From the NCBI GenBank assembly GCA_030248215.1, contig JASANG010002393.1, positions 1-64,000 on the forward strand: a DNA stretch of 64,000 nucleotides, given 5' to 3'. This stretch comes from Enoplolaimus lenunculus. Taxonomy: Eukaryota; Nematoda; Enoplea; Enoplida; Thoracostomopsidae. Within the stretch, counting starts at the first letter, position 1. Each line of letters begins with the position of its first letter. The notes below the pieces were generated by a model, which was not told the DNA's origin, ran no database searches, and saw nothing but the letters and a program-made list of their open reading frames with translations. The translations under genes and the position numbers were made by a program. Shown in pieces: positions 21,003-32,709 of this stretch.

Positions 21003-21291
21003 AAGCGAGTTACCTGCAGCGGCGGCACAGTGTCCGTCCGCGAGGATCGGGTTACTAAATTAAACTAGCGGAAAAACGTGGAATGCACCGGTTGTTGGTG
21101 GTCATGACCGGTAAACATTCACAGCAGCGTAGGCCGGCATCAATGAAGAGTTTTATTTGTCGTTTCCGAATGTCGGATTATTTGAACAAGTTGTGGTTCC
21201 GGCGTGTCGTTATTCAACAATTGTTAACATATTTTATCGCAGAATTTAATTTCAAATTTTAATCCTAGTTTGAGCTTCTCAAATTTTTAAT

Positions 21292-24200
21292 TTATTTTTC
21301 GTTTGCCGTATATCTGACAGGAATAGCGACTTGCATTTCGGTCAATACATCATGTATACACTGTATTAGTTTGGTGCAATTGTTTGCATTCAAACGTCCA
21401 ATATTTCCGATCCGAAAACACGGCGCAACAGACGTCTTGCCAGGATATATTACACAACCTAAAAATAATCGATTTGTAGGTTTATAAGAGCCTAAAACGC
21501 AGGATTTTCTATATCATATGAGGGTATTAATGTTTTTGTTATATTTCAACGTTTTGTGAGCGAACGTAGCGAGAGAAACCGCATCTATTAAGTTTCAAGC
21601 ACCCAGCAAATTTTTATTGAGAAGTCTTATAAACAAATTTTCGTCTTTCCAGAAATCTAAGATGTGGATGAATATATCTTTCCTATATACCCTCAAACCG
21701 TTTTAAGCCAATATTGCAACAAAGTCATTGGCGCTTTTTGTTGTTTGCTCATCAGCAAGCTGTCAACAGCGTTAAGCCTAAGCCTAAGCTTAAAACTTTT
21801 CCAAATTTTACAGAACAGCTATTTATGGACCCTGCATTGTATTTGTAATTTTTCCAAATATTGTCATTCGATGAACTCTGTATCGAGACCCAGGAGGTAT
21901 TAGCTCAAGAATAGGCTTACGTGTTAGCCATAACCTTATGCTGGCCAATGTTACTTTTAGGGCCGTAACAGTATATTAAGCGTATTCCTAAGCTTAAGCC
22001 TAAGCCTACGCGTTGCAAAAGCGTATTGCTAAGCCTAAACCTATGCCTAAGCTAAGCATAAGCCTAAGCAAAAAATGTAGCCTAGGATATAAGCCTAGAC
22101 GCACCAGAAACCTCAGTGGTCGCAGTAAAAATAATTCAGCTTTTTTTGCCATTGTATATGCTTCCGACGTCTAAAGCTTAAGCTTATTCTATTGAAGTCT
22201 CACAGAAAAACGTTCTGCCCTTGATCTTTTACATGCGCCTAAAAATCTAAATTATCCGAGTTCACTGACCTCTTTGACTCAATTTTTGATAAAATGGTTT
22301 GAATTCAAAGCACCGATCGTTTGGATAGTAGAAACTGGTGATAATGTAACTTTGATCCGTATCTGTTAGCAGTCGTCGAAATCCTAACTCAGTCATACCA
22401 GCGACGATTATTTTATGATTTTCTTGATACCTTAAAAATCAACGACGCAGCGCCAAATTTCAGCCAATCAGAGGCCACAAGAAAGAACTAAGATATTAGC
22501 CGGCCCTTGTTTACTTTAATGGGTGTCCAGGTTTCTGGTGGGTCTATAAAAGAGTACGTTTAGATTCTAGATTACATTTTTTGCTTAGGGTTAGGAACTC
22601 ATTTTTTCCAACGCTTAGGCTTAGGCTTAGGCTTAGGAATACGATTAATCTACTGTTACGCCCCTCAAAGTAACATTGGCCAACACGGGACACGCCTTAA
22701 AGTAACATTGGCCGAGTGAGTCGAATTTGACTATAGCAGAGTCGAATTCAACTCAGCTTGTGTAGTCCCGTAGAGCCTATGTCAGATAGAGTCAATTTGA
22801 CTCACTATTTTTTGCAGTGTAACAATGATTATTTCAATTGAATGAAACCAAGATTAAATTCGTGCTTAATCTTTATATTCGCTGGCCTAAGCCGTACAAA
22901 AATCTACTCGCTTAGCAGCATCAAAACATGGTCATATGTAGACGAGATTGGAATACCGATTCCGGTAGAGAAATTCGTTATATAGTTGACTATATCTCGT
23001 TTCGGTACAAAATTTGATTATTCACTTTCCTGTTCTGTCTAACGGATTTTTAAAATATCGGTTCGACCCTCCCGTCAATGGACTCTACAGGGTCAATACC
23101 GTTTTCTTCGGCCTTCAAGTCCACCGTCAGCGTCAAATTCCATCAACGCCTGTTTGAATGCAACCATGGAATGCGTAGGGGGTGTAAATCTGAATTGACC
23201 CGTATTCTCGAGCGATTCAAATTGAGCAAATAAGTCAAACGACAAAATCGGACAATTTCCTAGAATTTCAATCAAAGACACCAGGTTAATTTGTACTTGA
23301 AACGTTTGATATGCAGGGGTCAATGTATAAACGCAAAAAATAAACCTAAAGCTTAAGCTTACTCTATGGCAATCGCACACAAACATTTGCCGCCCCTGAT
23401 CTTTAAATAGGCCTTTTTAACAACTTCATGTTCCTGTTACAAAATTAATGACTTGCTGTCACTATAACAAAACGGAGTCTGTAAGTAATAATAGGGTTTA
23501 TGTTGTTGTTTTAGTCAAAAATTAAATACGTTTATGAATCGAAGATAACTCGTGTATTTGCAATCGGGCCACTACGGACGACGCCATTGTTTACTGTTCC
23601 GCGCAAAGCCGCGTACCGCCGTCAGGCGCCGCTCGGGACCACACTGTATGGTTGACTAAAGCGCGTCACCGGAAGCCGACTGTCATTGCCGCTCAACGCC
23701 GCCCAATGTCGAGCCTCATAAATAAAACTAAATTTAAGATGTGCCGCTCGACGGCGTCCCACAGCAAACAGCGGCGTCCGGCAGCGCTCGACCGCATCGG
23801 GCACCGTAGTGGCGTCGCAACGCAACCACGGCGCAACTGTCACCTTTAGTCTCGAACAGCGCCGTCTTGCGAGCGATCACAAACGCGAATCCAGGAACCC
23901 CTTCGAGACACTTATTCGCCGAACTGACCAAAAAATCAATTTTCGCCGAATGGAAATCGATTGCAACAGCGCCAAAACTGCTCATTGCATCGACGGCGAA
24001 CTGTGTTTCTGAAATTTAAAATAAAAACAAATTTTAAAATTTTAATTTCAAACTCTGATTATTATAAAGTAGAATTAAAGATGAACACAAAACAATGATA
24101 TGAGAGATATTTCTATCCTCATTGTGGTCCGAAAAATGATATTATAAAATTGTACACATTACATGAGGTTATACGCTTCCGTATTGAAATCATAGCTACG

Positions 24201-27200
24201 CGATTTTAGCTTGTGTACGCATGATATTGTGGACTTTGCATTATTTGGTTCCTGGTGAATACATTTTGGCAAATTTGTCCTCCTGTTTCATCAGAAACGT
24301 TTTTCGATTAAGTATTTTCGTTTGACAGAAACTTTAAAATGAGTTAAAATTTTACACTTCCGAAATGGAAGCATAGCTACGCGATTATATCTCGTGTACG
24401 CATGATATTGCGGACGTTGCATTATTTCATACCTGGCGAATACTTCTTGATCATTTGCCCAACAGATTCAATTGGGTTTAACATTCCGGTCGACGTTTCG
24501 CAATGTGTCATCATCACTAAATCGTACCGATCCACTTGTTTAGGTCCTTTTGGTCCTGGCTTCGCAAGCTCTCGTTCCACAGCTGCCAAGTCCATAGATT
24601 TGTTCTCTGCAAACTCCAGTACGCAAGTTTCATAGCCTCCAGTACGGCAAATAGATACCATACGCTGTCCGTACGCACCGTTGCATAACAGTAGAGCCTA
24701 CAATAGTCTGGCAACTACACCTAAAATAATTTGTCTTGTATTTAAGAAATATTGTCTGAAATTTAAGACATTTTGTGTTCTAACCCGGACTCAAGACATA
24801 CATGTCTTAAGTACCAGGCTTGAATTTCTTAAATTTTTCAGAAATATATGTTTGGAAATTTTTTCACACTTAAAAGTCTGAAATTTAAGACTTTTTCATG
24901 AACAATTAAGACAAATATTTCTGAAATATAGGACAAATATTTCTGCAATATAAGACAAGTGTGTCTTAACTACAAGACAAAGGATTTCCGGAGAAACGAC
25001 TCCAAAAATTGTTGGCTAAGGCTGAATCTTCAAATACCCTAATTTTACAACCTAAGATGCGTCCAACACATAAACTTAGATTTTGGAATTTTCTTATCCA
25101 TGCAGAAATTTCAAGAATAATATTTCGTTCTAGTTCCTGTGCGTGCCTCAGATTAATACCGACACTGGTGTTGTTGTGTCACCACAATGACATTGTTGCT
25201 ATTTTGCATAAAAACGTTTTGTTCGATATTCTGACTTATTTGTCAGGATTGCTTAAGAAGTCAGTTATAGCAGGCATATTTAGATAAAGGCCCGTATTGT
25301 AAAATCTGTGCAGCAGCTATTACCAGTTGGTCATAGGTCTTGTAACTTTCACACCAGTGAATGCTGACGCTCAAAACTGCGCACATTTTTTGCATATGAT
25401 TTGCTCTACTCCCGTACCAATTTTGAGTTCAACAACTGCAATAGTTGAGTGAGTTTGAAAACCTATAGTTCTGTGAGACCGTGGGCCACAATACGTTTTC
25501 TCAAACCCAAAACCTACCACGTCCCTTAGAATCGTCTCTTATCTCCTACTCATCAAGGTAGCTTTCTTGTAAATCTGCTTATTCAAAACTGGTTCAAAAA
25601 ATATCATTAATCATTCTTCTAAACGCGGAACCAGTTCCAACAATCGGTTATCTTTCAAAACCGAAAAGCCAATCACAATGAAATCGCTGACTGCTGAAGT
25701 CCCTACCCTACAGCGCTAAACTGATGATAGTTGCTATACATATTTGAGAATATTGACCAAGGTTTCATGTCGATTTAATTATTATTTTGACGATAATTAT
25801 ATTGTGTTTGATCGACAATTTCGGAGTCGAGTCATTTCTCAGAGGTCGACACGTGTATCTCCGAATCCAGAACGGTTCCTACAAACCTGTTTGCTGCCAG
25901 CATGTTTTCCGATCACATTGGCAAATATTGACTCGACCGCGTACGTTCCGGCTCCTTGAAGAGGTATCGCAGTATAATCGTCGATATCACAACCTAAATA
26001 TTGAACCCCATCCGTGTATAAAACTAGCCCCAACTATAATTGAAGGCTTTTAGGCTTAGGTTTTGGCTTTTTTCCTTAAGCTGGCCCATGTAAAGATTAG
26101 CGGCGGAACGTTTTTCTGTGGAACTGGAATAGAGAAAGCGTAAGGTTTAGGCTAATTTTTCCTTAGGCTTGGGCTTAGGCATACAATCCAAAAAATGGTG
26201 AGTCACAGTCGAACTTGACTTTGATGGAGTCGAATTAGACTCAGTTTGTGTAGTCCGGAAAAGCCTATTTAAACAAAGTGAATTTGGCTCACCATTTTTC
26301 CAGTGTAGGCTGATTCTTACGCTTAGGCTTAGGAACATTCTTACACTTCTGTTCCGCCCCTGTTCTAAACATTGTCCCTTAAGGTTAATAAGTAGTGTAT
26401 TGACCCGAATAAGAGAGGGGTAATAAGAGGGGGTCCCAATTTTGAGTCCCGATCAATAGGAGTCTGTATCCCTAATAAAAGTCCGTAAGCGGATAGAGTC
26501 CCTAAACCCTAATTAGAGTCCAAATGTCAATTATTCCTAATTGTAGCGCATAAATGACTCCAAGACCAAATAAAGTAGAGTTCGAAACTTAAAGCGTACT
26601 TAAGTCTTGAAAATAACAATCTAAAGTATAACCTTGCATTATCGCTCAAGCTTTTGATGCAACGCAGAAAACGTTTAATTTAACGGATAGTTGCAATACC
26701 GAATATATAGTAACAAAGAACGGCGGATTGCGGGTTAAAGATAAATAACAGTCCGTAACCGAATTACAAGGGGGGTACCCTCTGGAGAGGCCAAATAAAT
26801 ATCAGTCTCCCCTTCTTATTCGGGTCACTACAGTATCCTGATTTTGTAAAGTTCCTGTTCTATACATGACTCTAGAAACTCAAGTTTCCACCGCAGAGAT
26901 ATAGCGTTGAACCCCCTGGCCAGACAGCGAACTATAATCCTTTACTGCATACAGTGCGAAGATATGGGAGCCAAATTCGGGATCAACCATCAAGCTTTCA
27001 CTCGAGCAGCTATGGCAAGCTCAACGCATCTGCGAGAGTCCCGGGATCAAATCCCACCTTGAACTAACGTCTCAGATAGAAACAGTTTCAGCAGCAATTA
27101 AATGGATAAGAAATTGCAATTTTACCTGCAATTCTGACAAGGGATCGTCGGATATATTCGATAATTGCAATAAACGTTTCGTCACGTGATCCATAATCGC

Positions 27201-27266
27201 TAAGCATTGACGATTTTACGGATGCGGATGTGTTCAGGGGTCCAGGGGTGAAAAGCAGTTTGTCTC
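21292..27266 (-). CDS. phnW: 2-aminoethylphosphonate-pyruvate aminotransferase (7 exons found, 387 codons)
   Basis: This is a PLP enzyme of the class-V aminotransferase group that moves the amino group of 2-aminoethylphosphonate to pyruvate, giving phosphonoacetaldehyde and alanine. Exons in gene order are 27126-27266, 25887-25993, 24433-24697, 23844-24008, 23100-23259, 22270-22430 and 21292-21458. All phases match and all introns are GT-AG, though the GTATTG and GTCAGT donors are weak. Family motifs appear in order: [52 protein letters not shown] (PLP-binding Asp, about residue 177), [13 protein letters not shown] (Schiff-base Lys, about 203), [40 protein letters not shown]. The length equals the usual family length, so only a short first exon with the start Met is missing, upstream of 27266. 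Stop is TAA at 21292-21294. The alternative serine-pyruvate/AGXT is less likely given [13 protein letters not shown] and FRIGNIG. Confidence 0.94.
21943..22238 (-). mobile_element. Composite T element (type III left, type II right)
   Basis: The left part begins GGCCAATGTTACTTTTAGGG with a CCTAAG array and the usual type III subterminal block. It is followed by a separate type II right end (GTCTAAAGCTTAAGC, then ATCTTTTACATGCGCC). It lies in the last intron of the aminotransferase gene. Confidence 0.7.
22502..22682 (+). mobile_element. T element, type III
   Basis: GGCCCTTGTTTACTTTAATG is at one end and CCTCAAAGTAACATTGGCC at the other. It lies in intron 5 of the aminotransferase gene. Confidence 0.8.
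22714..22820. mobile_element. S element, left part lost
   Basis: The right end is TCACTATTTTTTGCAGTG. It directly abuts the T element at 22502-22682. Confidence 0.7.
23326..23413 (-). mobile_element. T element fragment, type II right end
   Basis: CCTAAAGCTTAAGCTTACTC is followed by CATTTGCCGCCCCTGATC. The core is gone. It lies in the sequence next to exon 5 of the aminotransferase gene. Confidence 0.65.
23575..23843. repeat. GC-rich stretch with CGGCG/CGCCG words
   Basis: It lies in intron 4 of the aminotransferase gene, far more GC-rich than its surroundings. CCGCC, GGCGTC and GCCGCTC words recur on both strands. The words recall the CCGTCCGTCACCGTGCGG repeat at 38846, but no clean unit can be drawn. 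Confidence 0.45.
24163..24290 (-). pseudogene. Decayed duplicate of exon 3 end and donor (aminotransferase intron 3)
   Basis: About 100 bp matches 24350-24470, which spans the last 40 bases or so of exon 3 and the start of intron 3. In the duplicate the splice donor GT reads GA and the frame is lost, so it is a non-functional remnant of an internal tandem duplication. Confidence 0.6.
24720..24990. repeat. Internally repetitive AAGACA/TGTCTT segment
   Basis: TTAAGACAAATATTTCTGAA and its inverse recur at least six times in both orientations inside aminotransferase intron 2, so the segment can fold back on itself. Related words occur at 27870-27995. Confidence 0.6.
25289..25753. mobile_element. 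K-family element, long copy
   Basis: It runs from GGCCCGTATTGTAAAATCTG to GTTGCTATACATATTTGAG, with a longer interior than the copy at 17788. It lies in aminotransferase intron 2. Confidence 0.6.
26083..26377 (+). mobile_element. T element, type II, interrupted by an S element
   Basis: It runs from GGCCCATGTAAAGATTAG to CCCCTGTTCTAAACATTG. The core is split by an S element at 26184-26306. It lies in aminotransferase intron 1. Confidence 0.75.
26184..26306. mobile_element. S element nested in T
   Basis: CAAAAAATGGTGAGTCA is at the left end and GCTCACCATTTTTCCAGTG at the right, inserted in the TTAGGC core. Confidence 0.7.
26393..26834. mobile_element. P-family MITE (GTGACCCGAATAA ends)
   Basis: The ends are TTGACCCGAATAAGAGAG and CTTCTTATTCGGGTCACTAC, about 440 bp apart. 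The second copy, in opposite orientation, is at 52709-53159. The interior has GAGTCC words and CGGATAGAGTCCCTAAA, with no ORF. It lies in aminotransferase intron 1. Confidence 0.8.
26950..27115 (+). mobile_element. tRNA-like repeat module, copy 1 (SINE-like)
   Basis: It carries an A-box-like stretch near AGCTATGGCAAGCTCAACG and a B-box-like GGGATCAAATCCC, then CACCTTGAACTAACGTCTCA. The tail matches the copy at 54905. It sits just inside aminotransferase intron 1, a few bases from the exon at 27126. Confidence 0.45.
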
Positions 27267-27427
27267 CTTAAAACTATAAGCTTTTTGTGGCAAATTCTGA
27301 TAAAAAGTGGTCAGAGAAGACTGTATTTCCCAAATACACAGACGTGTGGGGGGAATGCATGTCTGTAATTTTGCAATTTGTAAATTGTGCCATGAAAATT
27401 GTTCATTAAGAACGCAAATTTTTAAAT

Positions 27428-27490
27428 CATATTCACACGTGCAAGTTTTTGCAGCGAGGGCTCGCACTTGCAATTGAACTGCACACGTCA
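27428..27490. mobile_element. L element, one end
   Basis: ATTCACACGTGCAAGTTTTT and GCAGCGAG match the L end. The partner end is absent. Confidence 0.65.
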
Positions 27491-27578
27491 TATATTTAAA
27501 AACTGGTACATTCTAACAAATTTTATATTAACCTTATTTGGGCATTGTAACATTTTTCCAAATCCGTGTGAAAGTTTT

Positions 27579-27790
27579 GCCAGTGTAAAGAACAGGGGTG
27601 GTACAAATATAAGCATATTCCTGAGCCTAAGCCTAAGTCTAAATCTAAGCGTAAGAATAAGTTTATATATCCCTAAGCCTAAGCCTATTAAGCCTAACCC
27701 TAAGCCAAGCAAAAAAATTAGTGTAAAACTTAAGGTGATTTTATTTTAGTCCAGCAGAAAAACCGTCCGCCTCTGATCTTTACATGGGCC
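27579..27790 (-). mobile_element. T element, type II
   Basis: It runs from GTGTAAAGAACAGGGGTGG to CTTTACATGGGCC, upstream of the recovered aminotransferase exons. The missing first exon may lie on either side of it. Confidence 0.8.
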
Positions 27791-28377
27791 AAATGTTCTA
27801 CGCAAAAATCGGCATCATCATGATGAGGCTTAAATTACAAACTTTCAATTACTTTGCTCACAAAATGCATATTAATTGTCTTACAATTTCAAGACTTCTA
27901 CTTTTTAAAATTTCCAACACATAAATATCTGGAGTCTGCATTAAAGAAATAATTGTTTTTTAAATTGTAGACAATACTTGTTGAGCACAAGACAATTTAT
28001 TTTGGGTGTGGACGCTAAAATTGCTTTACATGTCACATGGGATTTATAGACTCCGTTTTAGCACCATCACGGTTTTAGGCACGACTGCATACGCACCTTT
28101 GCAACAACCAGTTTCTGGTTCAGCATTTCGAACGCTGTTAACAAAATCGTTACTGTGTTTCTTACTAGGCAATGTTCCATTAATCATTTTATACTTTATA
28201 TATTTAGATTTTAAAATAGGAAACTTAAAAAATACTTGTGTTTTTTCAATAAACAGTTAATTCCAATGGTTTTCACAGTAACATCATGGTTCATGACCAG
28301 GTGAAATAGTCATAACAGGTTGAAATATGGATAAATTTTCAAAAATCGAACCATTTTGGTTTTTACTGTTTTTTGAG

Positions 28378-28520
28378 CCAAAGAACAAGGGCGGAACGGT
28401 ATTATAAGCAAATTCCTAAGCTTAAGTCTAAGCCTAAGCCAAAAAATTAATCTAAAATCTTAAGCTTAATCTATTGTAGTTCCATTGAAAAACATTCCGC
28501 CTCTGATTTTTACATGGACC
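28378..28520 (-). mobile_element. T element, type II, short core
   Basis: Both ends are recognisable (AAAGAACAAGGGCGGAACGG and GATTTTTACATGGACC), and only four array hexamers remain. Confidence 0.75.
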
Positions 28521-28690
28521 TTTTTATATTTAGGTTTAGCCTTATAAGTATAATCTCATTTTACGCTTATGTGTTCTCAAAAAACAATCAATACTAATGG
28601 TATTTTAAACCTACGCTATGGTTCATGACTAAGTGAGGTCAGAGTATCCTCAAATATGCATAAATTTTCAAAATCAAACCATTTTTTGTT

Positions 28691-28786
28691 TTTTTGCGCA
28701 TAGGCTTAGGTATAAACTAATTCGTACACTTAGACTTAGGAATACACTTATACTTCTGTTACGGCCCTGTTCTATATATATTGGCC
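28691..28786 (+). mobile_element. T element fragment, type I right end
   Basis: A short TTAGG remnant is followed by TACTTCTGTTACGGCCCTG and ends at TTGGCC. Confidence 0.65.
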
Positions 28787-28789
28787 TTT

Positions 28790-30335
28790 GTTTAATAAAC
28801 GCCAGCTGCAAGCGTTAACTGAAAAACCAACTAATGCATGCACAGAAACGTTTAAAAAGTAATGAAACATTGGTACAGCTGACTGCAAGATAATGAAATA
28901 TTTTAATAAAAAATTGCTCGTTGGCAAATTAAAACGCAAAACCTTATCGCAGTGGTAAACAGTTTTTAGTTTATGCGAAAATATGATGCTAAAATTTAGT
29001 GTAAATAACACTACTAAATACTAACAAACAAACAGAGACTGTCAAAGCGAAGTAAACGATAAACAAATGTTTACAACTGGTGCACAAACTAAGGGCTACT
29101 GATAGGGTGATTTCGACTATCAAAGCATCTTGAACTTGTTTTTGCACTTGGGCAAAGGTAAAAGATTTGCGCTTTGCATTCAGCCGCTAGTCCACAAATT
29201 TCTGATGGGTGGCTGCTAAATGTTTTGAAACGTAATTTTTCACCAAAAATATTTTAAGGGGGAAAATTGTAAGGTAGGGACATTATTATTTTTACACAAA
29301 ATTTTCTAACGGGTGGCGTACGACAGCCCGCCCTCCTCTGGATCCGGTAGTGCCTGCTTTCTCACTAGGCCGCAATAGAGTGAACCTAAAAATTTTAGAC
29401 TATTTTTTTGCTTGTGCTAGGCTTAAACTTTGTTTTAGACTTGTGTTTATTAATCTGATGCCTTTCAAACTTAGGAATGTCTTGGTTGTTTTTTAAGTCA
29501 GTAATTGACGGTGCGTACTCGACGCAAACTTTTCACTGAGCCACATTTGAGTGTAATACGAAGATATTCTACCGATAAATATCAGGCTAAACTGAACTGT
29601 TTCGAATTTTAGCACGTTTTAAAAATGAAGATTTTTTTAATCATCATGGAATATCATGCATCTATTTTGACTTTTAGACTGGCGGCTTTCAATGCAGAAT
29701 TGCTTTTCGTCAACTCCATAGCTGCTTTAGTTATGAATCAAAGTAAATTATTACAAAATTTTTTACACAATAGCGTTTCGAATATCCAGCGGATATCCGG
29801 ATGCACATTTTATATGGGCCTCATTTCGGATACGTATCCGGATATTTTTTATATCCGGCGCCCATCTATAGATCGCATTGCTCGGCTGAATCTGTGAATT
29901 AGGAGCATCGTTTATACAGCGTGCGGTCAGGGTACTATTCAATGTCTGCCTGCAACTCCAGCCGAAAATCAACGCTCCGGTGGTATTTTTGCAGTATAAT
30001 TCAACAACCGGAAAATTCCGAATTCTTAGTGTTGTCGTTTATAAGGAGCTGTATTGTATTAACATAACACGTAGATGCGATTTTACATTCAAAGGCAAGT
30101 CTCGACTCGGTATGATGTGAACCAACTCGCATATTTTGCACATAAAACCGCGAAATGCTTTGAATATTTTTCAACGTTATCCAGATTGCTAGCGGCAAAT
30201 TCAACGTTAATAGTGAACACACAATCCTTGCTCGTAATCTCGAAGACACAAAACTTATACTTTCACAAACATAAATTATGTGCTTCCGCTCGTCAATTAA
30301 AAGACCACTGTATTTTACTGTAATATATAACTCAA
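28790..30335. other. Gene-poor stretch with repeat scraps
   Basis: Only scraps are seen: the dispersed repeat at 29255-29355, a T subterminal fragment at 29370-29480, and a palindromic CGGATATCCGG cluster at 29780-29870. No exon with convincing splice sites was found on either strand. Confidence 0.5.
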
Positions 30336-30338
30336 AAG

Positions 30339-30473
30339 GGCCATGTATAGAACAAAGCCGGGACAGTAGCATAAGCATATTCCTAAGCCTAAGCAAAAAA
30401 TTTCGTCTAAATCTTTAGCTGACTCCATTACAGCTCCGCAGGAAAACGCTCCGGCACTGCCCCGTACATGGAT
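30339..30473 (-). mobile_element. T element, type I, short, with target duplication
   Basis: AACTCAAAA stands on both sides. The core is down to two hexamers (CCTAAGCCTAAGC). Confidence 0.8.
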
Positions 30474-30681
30474 AACTCAAAATATATTATATTTAAAATT
30501 TTCTAATATGCAGGTTCGTTTCTGCAGCAATCCAACTATCTTTTACTCCAATAACTTCCAGAATAAACAATTGTTTCAGCATACGAATTGAAAATTCTAA
30601 AAGTTTAGAGTTCACCAATTTCATAAACCACATACTACACGAACTCAGCTTTTATGTTTCATATGCGAATACTTAACCATG

Positions 30682-30800
30682 ACACATGTAAAGAACAGAG
30701 ACGGAACAATATTAAGCATTTTCCTAAGCCTAAACCTCACCGTAAGAATGAGTCTACTCCTAAGCCTAACCCTACCGCCCCTGATCTTTACATATGGACC
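30682..30800 (-). mobile_element. T element, type II, internally deleted
   Basis: The left end passes through a short array straight into CCGCCCCTGATC. The usual right subterminal block is missing. Confidence 0.7.
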
Positions 30801-31011
30801 TTAACCTTTATCTATCAGATCGCAAATAGCGTTACCCTGCTTCACACAGGTTCTAACTTTCCAAGTTAATGCAAAACCAGACAGAGTCGTAAGTACACAA
30901 AGATTATGCTAAAGTTTTGCTTGCAACAAGTCAAGTGCAAATGCCAACTAATAATGTACGACCAAAAAGCGGTAACATGCCAGTCGTAGTGGGACTACAT
31001 TTATTGAGCGA

Positions 31012-31742
31012 AGCTCGAACACACGTAAGCAATTAAGGTAATATGCAAATTAGTTATTAGCTAACTATTCATTTATCGGTTTTGGAGGTTTGTAAGCAAT
31101 TTCCACAGATTTCTCACACGCAAAAACCTTTCAGCCATCCTAATAATTATTGGAATAATTCAAAAAGTCCTAATTTTGTCTCGTCAATTAAGCAAAAAGG
31201 CAAATTATCTATTAGCTAACTATTCGATAATTGCCTTTAAAGGTTTGTAGACAATTTATTCAAATTCCTCGCACCTAAAAACCCTTTAGTGCTGAAATTA
31301 TATTGCTTTTAACCTTAATAATTAGTGAAATATTGTAAAAAGTTCTAATTTAGGTTTATAAACTATGCCAATATGCAAATTATCTATTAACAAACTGCTC
31401 AATTATCAGTTTTGGAGATTTGTAAACAGTCTACGCAGATTACTCGCACCCAAAAACACTTTTATTCTAAAATTAGATGGCTTCTAACTGTAACAATTAG
31501 TGAAATATTGTGGAAAGTCCTAGTTTAGGCTTAATTAATTATGCAAATTAGCCTGTAGCTAATAAACGGCTTAAAATTTTGAAACCCCAATGCGAGGTTA
31601 ACACTCCAGGATAATTTGCTTTCAAACAAAAAAAGGTTATCAAAATCGGTTCAGCCGTTCCTGAGATTCTTTTCGGACGGACAGACGGACATCCACCTTT
31701 CGACCCCCAAGTACAAAACATAAAACGCTTCGCTCAAAAATA
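31012..31742. mobile_element. U element with GAGCGAAGC ends and three internal repeats
   Basis: Inverted ends TTGAGCGAAGC and GCTTCGCTCAA enclose three diverged direct repeats of about 175 bp (each with GCAAATTA, TAGCTAAC, TCGGTTTTGGAGG or its variants, and CAAAAAGTCCTAATTT). They are followed by a 3' block with AAAATCGGTTCAGCCGTTCC and GGACGGACAGACGGAC, words common at the ends of invertebrate mobile elements. No ORF is present. Confidence 0.65.
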
Positions 31743-32114
31743 TTACCAGCATGTCATTTAGCATGAAGCATTGACAAACGTCTACACTATCCCACAATAT
31801 GAAAACATAGCCGCTAGCTACAATAGCACCACGGCTCACATAGTCGCTTTATTAGCATTTTTCAGTTACATTCTTCATATTCCATTATTTTATTCTAAAC
31901 CAATCTATCAGTATCTTAAAATGTCCTTTAAATTATCAGCAGGTCAATTTTCCTTTTACCTAAATACAGTAAACTGTAAACTGAAACAAAATACGTATTA
32001 GACAACTACATAAATTCGATACTGCAAAATAAACACAATATAATAACAATCTCAACATCACAGAGACAATCAAAAAGCGAGGTATTACACATGGTTGAAA
32101 CTATACTGACACTA

Positions 32115-32337
32115 GGGCCTATATTATCAAATGTGTACAGCAACTATCATCAGTTAGTAAAAGTTTTTCAAACTCTGACTGACTATTGCGGTTGCTAAAC
32201 TCAAAATTGCTACATGAGTAGAGCAAATCAAATGTAAAAAATGAGCGAAATTTTGAGGTTCAGCAATGACTGGTTCGAAAGTTACAAGACCTATCACCAA
32301 CCGGTGATAAGTGCTACACACATTTAATAATACGGCC
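32115..32337. mobile_element. K-family MITE, both ends
   Basis: It runs from GGGCCTATATTATCAAATG to GATAAGTGCTACACACATTT then GGCC, with ACCTATCACCAACCGGTGAT at the inner right end. Confidence 0.7.
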
Positions 32338-32509
32338 ATAGCACACAGAAATGCACTGATATTGAAAAGGTGCACCTTTCCTCTACATATAGAAATCAAG
32401 TTTAACGCACCAAATTGCTCTCATTAATATCTATATAATGTGCTAGTAATCATTTGAATATAGCATTCTATTCACTTAACCATCATTATAGTCACAACTT
32501 TATCACTAT

Positions 32510-32709
32510 CACTGCAAAAATGGTGAGTCAAATTGACTCTCTCTGATATAGGCTTTTCCTGACTACACAAACTGAGTCAAAATTTGCCGCCGCCAGAGTC
32601 AAGTTCGACTCAATTAGACTATGGCGGAGTAGAATTTTGACTCAGTTTGTGCAGTCAGGAAAAGCCTATTTCGGAGAGCGTCAATTTGACTCAACATCTC
32701 TTGCAGTGT
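32510..32709. mobile_element. S element, full length
   Basis: It runs from CACTGCAAAAATGGTGAGTC to CAACATCTCTTGCAGTG, with GACTACACAAACTGAGTCA inside. Confidence 0.8.
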
